Origin: Arenibacter arenosicollis
GTDB lineage: Bacteria; Bacteroidota; Bacteroidia; Flavobacteriales; Flavobacteriaceae
Assembly (NCBI RefSeq): GCF_014397245.1
Contig: NZ_JACLHY010000019.1
Coordinates: 1 to 64,000, forward strand
Direction of reading: 5' to 3'
Length of the DNA stretch: 64,000 nt
Shown here: positions 16,829 to 24,713 of the stretch, in pieces
Layout of the letters: every line of letters starts with the position of its first letter
Position numbering within the stretch: the first letter of the stretch is position 1
The notes under the pieces: model-generated
The model's database searches: none
Told to the model about the DNA's origin: nothing
The model's input: the letters and a program-made list of their open reading frames with translations, nothing else
Translations under genes and position numbers: made by a program

Positions 16829-18187
16829 ATGAATTTTAAGAAGAAGTCAATATTAACCTTATTTTCCATTGCCATTACGGCCTCTGGTATTGGGCAATCC
16901 GAAACGACAGCTACGGATCGTATATTAAGTGGTAAGAATTTTCAATTTCTGGAAACATTGACCAAAACAATAATTGATAGTTCCCGTATTTACCCAGGCC
17001 AGAAGGTTGCTGATCAAATGGGTAACAATAACACAGGAATGGTTTTGGTGAAACCGGGAGGTAGGGGGAGTTATCCTGCTTTTTGGATTCGTGATTATGC
17101 CATGTCTTTGGAATCGGGATTTATTACCAAGGAGGAACAAAGAAATATGTTAATGTTGACGGCTTCTACCCAAGCCGATAGAACATGGATTACCAAAAAT
17201 GGATCCTTGATTCCTTTTGGTGCCATTGCAGATCATATTCGTATGGACGATAGTCTGCCCATATACTTTCCCGGAACGTATAGTTTCGAGGAGCAGGGAA
17301 CTCCGCAATTCGGTAGGACCCCGCCTTACGGCGATCAGTTTTTCTTTGTTCAAATGGCTCATTATTATATAAAAACTACAGCAGACCTAACCATTTTGGA
17401 ACAGGAAATTAATGGTACCAGGCTTATAGATCGACTTGAAATTGCGTTTAATGTACCTCCATCAAGATTGGATAATCATATTGTTACTACCACGGATCAT
17501 TTTAGGGGCATCGATTTTGGTTTTAGGGATGTTATGACCATTACAGGGGATCTTTGTTACCCGTCCATCCTAAAATTTAGGGCGGCCTTGAATCTTGTGG
17601 AATTATTTGAAAAACTTAACAACCCAGCCAAGGCGGAAAAATACAGTATGATAGCCAATAAAATCAAGGAGGCATTACCGTTGGTGTTTATGGATGAAAG
17701 GGGCATGCTTAAAGCATCAAATGGAAAAGGAAGTCAGGCCGATGTTTGGTCCACGGCCTTAGCGATTTATTACGATATCTTAAGTAAGGAAAATACTGAA
17801 AGAACAAGCCGGTTCTTGTCCCACGCTTATGAAAAAGGCCACCTAGCATACAAGGGGAATATTAGGCACATTTTAACCACGGATGATTTTAACGAGTCCA
17901 CAGCCTGGGAATTTTCATTGGCCCGGAAAAACACCTACCAGAATGGGGCATATTGGGGAACTCCAACGGGATGGGTATGCCATGCCATAGCTAAAACCAA
18001 TTTTAAACTTGCCCAGAAATTGGCCCAAGAATACATAGAGGACCTACGTGTAAACGATTTTAGAAAAGGGGTGGAATACGGAGCGCCCTATGAATGTTTT
18101 CATCCTTCCGGACACAAACAAAACCCATTGTATATGACTACGGTAAGTTGTCCCTTGGCTGCGTTTAGAAAAATTGTAAAACCTTGA
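16829..18187 (+). CDS. Exported six-hairpin ((alpha/alpha)6) glycosidase-like protein
   Basis: The 452-residue protein has a signal peptide (KKKSILTLFSIAITASGIGQ) and an all-alpha body with (alpha/alpha)6 toroid features. Motifs include YPAFWIRDYAMSLESGFIT (aromatic-rich, with a WxRD typical of such glycosidases), DHFRGIDFGFRDVMTITGDL, DVWSTALAIYYDIL, and NESTAWEF followed by NGAYWGTPTGWVCHAIA near the C-terminus. No exact GH family could be named. It lies alone before the cytochrome operon and the polysaccharide region, so a role in glycan breakdown is plausible. Confidence 0.65.
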   Translation: MNFKKKSILTLFSIAITASGIGQSETTATDRILSGKNFQFLETLTKTIIDSSRIYPGQKVADQMGNNNTGMVLVKPGGRGSYPAFWIRDYAMSLESGFITKEEQRNMLMLTASTQADRTWITKNGSLIPFGAIADHIRMDDSLPIYFPGTYSFEEQGTPQFGRTPPYGDQFFFVQMAHYYIKTTADLTILEQEINGTRLIDRLEIAFNVPPSRLDNHIVTTTDHFRGIDFGFRDVMTITGDLCYPSILKFRAALNLVELFEKLNNPAKAEKYSMIANKIKEALPLVFMDERGMLKASNGKGSQADVWSTALAIYYDILSKENTERTSRFLSHAYEKGHLAYKGNIRHILTTDDFNESTAWEFSLARKNTYQNGAYWGTPTGWVCHAIAKTNFKLAQKLAQEYIEDLRVNDFRKGVEYGAPYECFHPSGHKQNPLYMTTVSCPLAAFRKIVKP

Positions 18188-18874
18188 TCTTCAAAGAAAT
18201 TTTATAAGTACGTTCTTTCAGGGTTTATTGGCCTTTCCATGGCAACATTAAAGGCAAGTGTTAATTTTTATTTTTAAGTCTGGGATTGTTTCAACAAAAT
18301 CATCACCAATTTAAAAAGTTACAAATTCGAAGATGACCGTCGATTCTTAATAAGGGTCACATCAGGGAATAATACTGCCTCATCACAATCGGAATCCATG
18401 GCCTCGCGGTTACGGATTACGGTATTAAGCATATTTTAAACACCTGGTACAAGCCATAATAAAATAGTTACCAATGATTTTGTAGCCGGTATTTAATCCA
18501 ATGATTTCCCGATGGTAATATTTCGAGCTTTCGTTATTTACAAGAAATTTCTGATTGTTTTTTCTTTATTGGTTATAATATAGGGAGAATTTATGCCTTT
18601 AACTTTTTCATGTATATTTATGAATATTTTGTAAATATTTAATTCATTAGTGGATTCTCAAGTTCTTTTTGTTTTAAACAATGCTAAATACGGCTTAAAG
18701 GTTTAACCGTGCGCATACTTAATCCTAAATAATAGGAGATGAACAATGAAAGTCAAAGGGTAGAGCTTTGTTAAGGTTAGGGTTTTCCTTCTTAAAGATG
18801 AATGGAATACGAATGTATTATAAACTGTGAATTAGAAAAGGATTAGAAAATTGACATATAATTTTTTATTTAAA
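18188..18874. other. Long gene-free stretch with a possible decayed aminotransferase fragment
   Basis: These 690 bp hold no intact gene. On the minus strand near 18315-18432 a 37-codon frame resembles part of a class IV aminotransferase. The right part is AT-rich and presumably carries the promoter of the cytochrome operon. Confidence 0.4.
18315..18432 (-). pseudogene. Possible fragment of a class IV (D-alanine type) aminotransferase
   Basis: The minus strand reads MLNTVIRNREAMDSDCDEAV then LFPDVTLIKNRRSSSNL before a stop. The pattern LN(S/T)V..REA....CDEA(V/L)L followed by SSSN(L/V) is that of the middle of D-amino-acid aminotransferases. Both flanks are lost and stops interrupt the frame. 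This is a pattern match by eye only. Confidence 0.3.
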
Positions 18875-21673
18875 ATGGCAAAATCTGTTTGTATAAACAG
18901 TATTTATATACTTTCTTGGATTTTGACTATCCTATTTTTAGGGTCCTGCAATGACTCATCAAATAAGGAAATAAGTTTCAATCGCGATGTTCGCCCCATC
19001 TTAAATAGTAAATGTTTAAGATGTCACGGAGGGGTTAAGGCCAATGGAGAGTTTAGTTTGTTATTTGAAGAAGATGCATTTAGTAAAACACAATCCGGTA
19101 AACCTGCCATTGTGCGGGGGAACCATGAAAAAAGTGAACTGTATAGAAGATTGGTATCCAAAGACCCGGAGATCAGGATGCCATTTGAGTCTCCACAACT
19201 CTCCCAGGAGGAAATTGATATCTTGGCCAAATGGATCGATCAAGGGGCGAAATGGGAAAAACACTGGGCGTATATTCCTCCTAAAGAAAACATTGTACCC
19301 CCGGTAGTAGTCGATAGTGGTTGGGCCAAGAATCCGATAGATCAATTTGTATTTTCCAAATTAAAGGAAAAGGGACTATCTCCTTCAGTAAGAGCAGATA
19401 AGAATACTTTGTTGAGAAGGCTTTATTTAGATCTAACGGGACTTCCACCGACCATTGAACAGGCCAATGCATTTTTGGAGGATAATTCCTCGGATGCATA
19501 CGAAAAATTGGTAGATGAATTATTGGGGTCTCCGCACTTCGGGGAAAGATGGGCCAGTATGTGGTTAGACCTGGCACGATATGCAGACTCCAAAGGGTTT
19601 GAAAAGGATACCAATCGGGAAATTTGGAAATTTCGGGATTGGGTAATAGCGGCCTTTAATAAGGATATGCCCTTTGATCAATTTTCAATTGAACAATTGG
19701 CGGGGGATATGCTTCCGGAGCCAACGGAGGAACAGTTGATCGCCACGGCATTTCATAGGAATACGCTTGCCAATGATGAAGGTGGAACGGATAATGAAGA
19801 ATTTAGAGTGGCCTCTGTTGTGGAAAGGGTAGCAACGACCTACGAAGTCTGGCAGGGCACTACAATGGCCTGCGTTCAATGCCATAGTCACCCCTACGAC
19901 CCTTTTAGGCACAAGGAGTTCTATGAGACCATGGCATTTTTCAATAATGCGGCCGATGACGATTCCTATTTTGAACGACCCAAACTTTTTACCTATTCCA
20001 AGGAGAATAAAAAAGAAGTAGAAGGCCTTATGGAATACATTAACGGCCAATTGCTGCCTAGTGACGGGCAAGTGGCCAAGTCACGGTTTTTGTACGATCA
20101 GAAAGAGGCGTTGTTGACGCATTTGGGATATCGGCTCAAAGAAGCTGAGGCATTTGATCAAACCAGTCCGTTTATAGAATTGGATGAGGGCCTGAATTTT
20201 TTATGGCAGATCCAGGATAGTTCATGGGCCAGTTACAATAACGTTGATTTAAGGAAAGTTAATAAAATGGGCTTTTTGGTCTCTGCTACCCTAGATTATG
20301 CAGGGGACATTTCCATTCATTTGGATTCGCTCAATGGCAGAAAAATTGGTGAAGTACGCATTGGTAGTACGGAAGGATCCAAACGTGTTGAAAACGGCTT
20401 CAAAGTAAAAGAGTTTAGTGTTCGAATACCGGAGATTGCAGGTGAGCACGATGTTTTTTTGCAGTTTCACAAAGGCGAGAGCTATGTGGCACATCTTTTC
20501 TATTTGGATAAGATTTTCTATTATGAAAAAGAACCTCTTATGGAAAAGTATGATGGGGAAATTAAACGGAAACTGGAGAAGCTTGCCCAAATCCCGACCA
20601 CAAGTACTCCCATAATCCAGGAATTACAAGGGGACGAGAGCCGTAAAACCTTTATATTTGATCGGGGCAGTTGGTTAAATTTGACGGAAGAGGTCAATAT
20701 GGGGATTCCAAATATCTACGGTATCCCGGAAAATAAAGAGCCGGGCAATAGGTTGGAATTTGCCCAGTGGATGGTAAGTGGTAAGAACCCGCTTTCCGCA
20801 CGTGTTGTGGTAAATCGTTTTTGGGAACAGATCTTTGGAAGGGGCTTGGTGGAATCTATGGAGGAATTTGGTTCCCAGGGCAAAGACCCAAGTCATCCGG
20901 AATTGTTGGATTGGATGGCGGTAAAATTGATGAAGGAATACAAGTGGAGGGTAAAACCTTTATTGCGCGACTTGGTCCTATCGGCTACCTATCGACAATC
21001 GTCGAATTCGCATCCCGAGATAATAAAATTGGACCCGGCCAATAACTGGCTTTCCAGAGGGGCGCGAAAACGTCTTTCAGCGGAGCAGATCCGTGATGAA
21101 ATTCTGTCGGTGAGCGGCCTGTTGAACCGAACGATCGGAGGGCCGAGTGTTATAAATGCAGATGTTGAAATTGCAGGTGGCTGGAACACACTTCCAGAAT
21201 ATGTAATTCAAGGGGACGATGCCATGTATAGGCGTTCAATATATACATTTTGGAAAAGGGTCAACCCCCCTATGAACATGATCGTATTCGATAGCCCGGA
21301 TAGGTCGGCCTGTGTTTCAAGTCGGGTGCTGACGAATACACCCTTACAGGCCCTTAGTTTACTAAATGATAAAACCTTCTTTGAAGCTTCGCAGGAATTG
21401 GCAAAACAGATGTTCGAGGCGGACAAGCAGCTGGAGAATCAAATAAAATTCGGATATTTCAAGGTGATGGGCAAAAACATTAAGGAGGAAAAATTAATGC
21501 AATTGACACAGCTATATAACGATGCACTTTTGCATTATGTAAATAATATGGATAGTTCGGAGTTTCCTGAGGTAGCACTGGAGTATTCAGGCAAAAATAA
21601 ATCTAGGTTGGCGGCACTGACCATGGTGGCCAATGTATTCCTAAACCTGGATGAATTTATTGTAAAAGGATAA
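18875..21673 (+). CDS. Planctomycete-type cytochrome lipoprotein: PSCyt1 + DUF1549 + CBM6-like + DUF1553
   Basis: The 932-residue lipoprotein (signal ending LTILFLGSCNDS) has a PSCyt1 c-type haem site CLRCHGG (C47, C50, H51) in NRDVRPILNSKCLRCHGG, then a DUF1549/PSCyt2 block (NPIDQFVFSKLKEKGLSPS, LRRLYLDLTGLPPT, WLDLARYADSKGFEKD) with a second CxxCH, CVQCHSHPYDPF. About residues 464-555 look like a CBM6 beta-sandwich (GDISIHLDSLNGRKIGEVRI, then EHDVFLQF). The C-terminal DUF1553/PSD1 block has NPLSARVVVNRFWEQIFGRG and TNTPLQALSLLNDKTFFEAS. ATG 18875 is chosen over TTG 18851. It heads an operon with the DUF1501 gene 9 bp downstream. The family is thought to act in extracellular redox or glycan processing, but the reaction is unknown. 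Confidence 0.9.
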   Translation: MAKSVCINSIYILSWILTILFLGSCNDSSNKEISFNRDVRPILNSKCLRCHGGVKANGEFSLLFEEDAFSKTQSGKPAIVRGNHEKSELYRRLVSKDPEIRMPFESPQLSQEEIDILAKWIDQGAKWEKHWAYIPPKENIVPPVVVDSGWAKNPIDQFVFSKLKEKGLSPSVRADKNTLLRRLYLDLTGLPPTIEQANAFLEDNSSDAYEKLVDELLGSPHFGERWASMWLDLARYADSKGFEKDTNREIWKFRDWVIAAFNKDMPFDQFSIEQLAGDMLPEPTEEQLIATAFHRNTLANDEGGTDNEEFRVASVVERVATTYEVWQGTTMACVQCHSHPYDPFRHKEFYETMAFFNNAADDDSYFERPKLFTYSKENKKEVEGLMEYINGQLLPSDGQVAKSRFLYDQKEALLTHLGYRLKEAEAFDQTSPFIELDEGLNFLWQIQDSSWASYNNVDLRKVNKMGFLVSATLDYAGDISIHLDSLNGRKIGEVRIGSTEGSKRVENGFKVKEFSVRIPEIAGEHDVFLQFHKGESYVAHLFYLDKIFYYEKEPLMEKYDGEIKRKLEKLAQIPTTSTPIIQELQGDESRKTFIFDRGSWLNLTEEVNMGIPNIYGIPENKEPGNRLEFAQWMVSGKNPLSARVVVNRFWEQIFGRGLVESMEEFGSQGKDPSHPELLDWMAVKLMKEYKWRVKPLLRDLVLSATYRQSSNSHPEIIKLDPANNWLSRGARKRLSAEQIRDEILSVSGLLNRTIGGPSVINADVEIAGGWNTLPEYVIQGDDAMYRRSIYTFWKRVNPPMNMIVFDSPDRSACVSSRVLTNTPLQALSLLNDKTFFEASQELAKQMFEADKQLENQIKFGYFKVMGKNIKEEKLMQLTQLYNDALLHYVNNMDSSEFPEVALEYSGKNKSRLAALTMVANVFLNLDEFIVKG

Positions 21674-21682
21674 TATGGTAAT

Positions 21683-23137
21683 ATGGATATTTTAAACGAG
21701 GCACATTATCGCGAGAGCGAATATAATACCCGGAGGCATTTTTTAAAAAATTGTATTTCGGGCATGGGGGCCATGACACTCGGTTCCATGTTGGGAGGAA
21801 ATTTGTTCGCGAACAATTCGCCCTCGCCTATTACAGATAATGGAATCCCCCATTTTTTGCCCAAGGCAAAGCATGTGATCTATTTGCACATGGCAGGGGC
21901 GCCATCGCAACTGGAGCTTTTTGATCATAAACCTGTGCTGAATACATTGAATGGACAGGATTGTCCCCCATCCTTACTGGAAGGCAAACGTTTTGCGTTT
22001 ATTAGGGGTACTCCTAAAATGCTGGGCTCGCAGGCCAGTTTTAATCAGTATGGGGAATCCCGTAGCTGGGTTTCCGATTATTTGCCAAAATTTTCCAGCG
22101 TGGTGGATGAGATCAGTTTTCTAAAAGCCGTGCATACGGAAGAGTTCAACCATGCTCCGGCACAGTTTTTAATGCAGACTGGATCGCCAAGACAGGGACG
22201 CCCCTCATTGGGCAGTTGGGCCACCTATGGATTGGGATCGCCAAACGAAAACCTGCCCGGCTTCATCGTTTTGCTTTCGGGAGGGGTGGTCTCCGGTGGA
22301 AAACGCCTTTGGGGAAGTGGATTTTTACCTACCGTATATCAAGGGGTACAATGTCAGTCCAAAGGTCCCGCGGTCAGGAACCTACAAAACCCTAAAGGTG
22401 TGGATGCAGCACTGAGAAAACAATCTGTCGATGCCATAAACAAAATAAATGAACTGGAATATCAAGAATCAAGGGACCCTGAAATCCTAACGCGAATGTC
22501 ACAATATGAACTGGCGTTTAAAATGCAGACATCGGTGCCGGGGGTTATGAGTATAGATGGTGAACCGGAATATATTAAAAAGCTATATGGCGTAACTCCT
22601 GGGGAAAGCTCCTTTGCAAATAATTGTCTTCTGGCAAGAAGGTTGGTAGAAAATGGGGTGCGTTTTGTTCAGCTATATGATGACGGATGGGATACACATG
22701 GGGTCGGCGCAGGCAATGGGGTAGATGTTGGGCTGTACAATAAATGTAGTAGGATCGACCAAGCTATGACTGGACTTCTTACCGATTTAAAACAAAGGGG
22801 ACTTTTAGAAGAAACCCTAATTGTTTGGGGCGGTGAGTTTGGCAGAACTCCCATGATGGAGGCAAGATCGGGGCAAGGTTTCTTTGGACGGGACCACCAC
22901 GGAGAGGCCTTTACCATGTGGATGGCAGGAGGAGGTGTTAAAAAGGGGTTCACTTTTGGCGAAACGGATGAAATAGGCTATTCGGCCATAAGAGGTAAGG
23001 TCCATGTTCATGACGTACAGGCAACAATTCTTAACCAATTGGGGTTGGACCACGAAAGGCTTACCTTTCATTTTCAAGGCAGGGATTTTAGACTTACGGA
23101 TGTGAGCGGCAACGTGATCAAGGATATTTTAACATAG
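21683..23137 (+). CDS. Tat-exported DUF1501 protein (alkaline-phosphatase-like fold)
   Basis: The 484-residue protein begins with a Tat signal (NTRRHFLKNCISGMGAMTLG) and matches DUF1501: HVIYLHMAGAPSQLELFDHK, EEFNHAPAQFLMQTGSPRQG, GVRFVQLYDDGWDTHG, VWGGEFGRTPMMEARSGQG and GRDHHGEAFTMWMAGGG. The conserved DGWDTH, GEFGRTP and DHH residues are the metal-site positions of the sulfatase/alkaline phosphatase-like fold. DUF1501 genes regularly follow DUF1549/DUF1553 genes, as here (9-bp gap). The substrate is not known. Confidence 0.92.
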   Translation: MDILNEAHYRESEYNTRRHFLKNCISGMGAMTLGSMLGGNLFANNSPSPITDNGIPHFLPKAKHVIYLHMAGAPSQLELFDHKPVLNTLNGQDCPPSLLEGKRFAFIRGTPKMLGSQASFNQYGESRSWVSDYLPKFSSVVDEISFLKAVHTEEFNHAPAQFLMQTGSPRQGRPSLGSWATYGLGSPNENLPGFIVLLSGGVVSGGKRLWGSGFLPTVYQGVQCQSKGPAVRNLQNPKGVDAALRKQSVDAINKINELEYQESRDPEILTRMSQYELAFKMQTSVPGVMSIDGEPEYIKKLYGVTPGESSFANNCLLARRLVENGVRFVQLYDDGWDTHGVGAGNGVDVGLYNKCSRIDQAMTGLLTDLKQRGLLEETLIVWGGEFGRTPMMEARSGQGFFGRDHHGEAFTMWMAGGGVKKGFTFGETDEIGYSAIRGKVHVHDVQATILNQLGLDHERLTFHFQGRDFRLTDVSGNVIKDILT

Positions 23138-23148
23138 CAGAAGTACAT

Positions 23149-24516
23149 ATGGAATTAGACTTGTTTTTGGGGAGATTTCACCCCTTGGTAGTACACTTGC
23201 CCATTGGGTTTATTGTCTTGGCCGTAATTATTGAAAGTATTGGTCTGTTCAAGAAAGATAGGCAGATATATAACCGCATTGTTCAATATGCCCTAATAGC
23301 AGTTATAGTGTCCAGCCTTATTGCTATTGCTACCGGACTGTTACTGTCCCAGGGAGGGGAATACAATGCAGAAACACTTGGTCAGCACAAATGGCTGGGG
23401 ATCGGGGTGGCGGTATTTTCTGTTTTGGTATTAGTTCTTAAAATTAAAATACCTAAGTACGACCGGCAGCATTCCATGATAGTATCTTCAGTATTTATAA
23501 TCCTTGTTGGACTAACAGGGCATCAAGGCGGTGTGCTTACCCATGGAGAAGAATACCTTCTTACCTATGCCCCGGATGCAATAAAGAATATGGCAGGATT
23601 TGAAATTGCGGATTCAAAAAAAGGAATCCTACCTAAAAATCAAGACTCGATCTTAATTTACGGAGATATTGTTAAACCTATGTTCGACCAAAAGTGCGCC
23701 TCCTGCCATAATAATGATAAACAAAAAGGAGGTCTTAATCTTGAAGGATATAAGGACTTGTTCACAGAGGCGGAAAGTGGATATCCAATTGTACAGGGCG
23801 TTTTGGAAGAAAGTGAATTATTTAAGCGCATAAGTCTACCATTGAACAATAAAAAATTTATGCCTTCAAAGGGCAAGCCCTTAAGTTATAGTGAACTGAA
23901 AATCCTTGAATATTGGATAAATACGGGTGCGGATAGCTTGGCAGTGTTCGACCATAACAGTATGCCAAGGGAATTGTTGCAGCTCATGATCAGGGATTAT
24001 AATTTGGACTACAATCCCAGGCCCTATGTTGAAACTATTGTGGTTGAGGAAGTTGATCAACAAAAAGTAGCGTTATTGACCGAAAATGGATTTTCGGTCA
24101 ATAGGTTGGGAGAAGATAATTTTTTATTGGATGTAGGTTACGACGGATCAATTATAGGACAGGAACAAATTGAATTATTGAAACAAATTGGTGAAAATAT
24201 TACCTTTTTGAACCTATCCAATTGCGGACTGACTGATGCTATGCTGGCCAAGTTGCCCGAATTGAGGCATCTTACCAAAATTGACTTACATTCAAATCCG
24301 ATCACCGATAATGCAATGCAGCAATTACAAAAGTATATGCATTTGGAAGTGATCAACCTTTATGACACGGAGGTTTCCGACCAAGGTTTAAAATTGTTGT
24401 TGGATATTGATTCTTTGAGAAGGTTGTATTTGTGGAAAACCAAGGTAACCCAGCAGATGGTCGAGGAAAACAGTAATAGTGGAAATGTTTTAATTGATCT
24501 TGGTGGTGCCATCTGA
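23149..24516 (+). CDS. DUF2231-like membrane domain + c-type cytochrome + leucine-rich repeats
   Basis: The 455-residue protein has a four-helix membrane domain at about 1-130 (GRFHPLVVHLPIGFIVLAVI, with conserved His residues as in DUF2231), then a PSCyt1-type haem domain (FDQKCASCHNNDKQKGGLNL; C183, C186, H187), a linker and leucine-rich repeats (FLNLSNCGLTDAMLAKLPEL, IDLHSNPITDNAM, INLYDTEVSDQGLKLL). It would link an inner-membrane haem or quinone-reactive module to a periplasmic protein-binding domain. It lies 11 bp after the DUF1501 gene and ends the operon. It may be the electron carrier for the upstream PSCyt protein (inference). Confidence 0.85.
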   Translation: MELDLFLGRFHPLVVHLPIGFIVLAVIIESIGLFKKDRQIYNRIVQYALIAVIVSSLIAIATGLLLSQGGEYNAETLGQHKWLGIGVAVFSVLVLVLKIKIPKYDRQHSMIVSSVFIILVGLTGHQGGVLTHGEEYLLTYAPDAIKNMAGFEIADSKKGILPKNQDSILIYGDIVKPMFDQKCASCHNNDKQKGGLNLEGYKDLFTEAESGYPIVQGVLEESELFKRISLPLNNKKFMPSKGKPLSYSELKILEYWINTGADSLAVFDHNSMPRELLQLMIRDYNLDYNPRPYVETIVVEEVDQQKVALLTENGFSVNRLGEDNFLLDVGYDGSIIGQEQIELLKQIGENITFLNLSNCGLTDAMLAKLPELRHLTKIDLHSNPITDNAMQQLQKYMHLEVINLYDTEVSDQGLKLLLDIDSLRRLYLWKTKVTQQMVEENSNSGNVLIDLGGAI

Positions 24517-24713
24517 ATCTATACTCAATGGAATAATTATCGCTATTATATAACTTCATTCAACACAAATGTTTGATGTGTAGAAAGCAAATTGTTGAAC
24601 ATATAAATTGATTATATCCTGTATTTGTCCGCATAGAAGGTTGCCGATTAAAATGAAAACTAAATTTTTTTCCTTTGTTCTTGATTTTCAGGCTAATATA
24701 TTGATACTGAACA

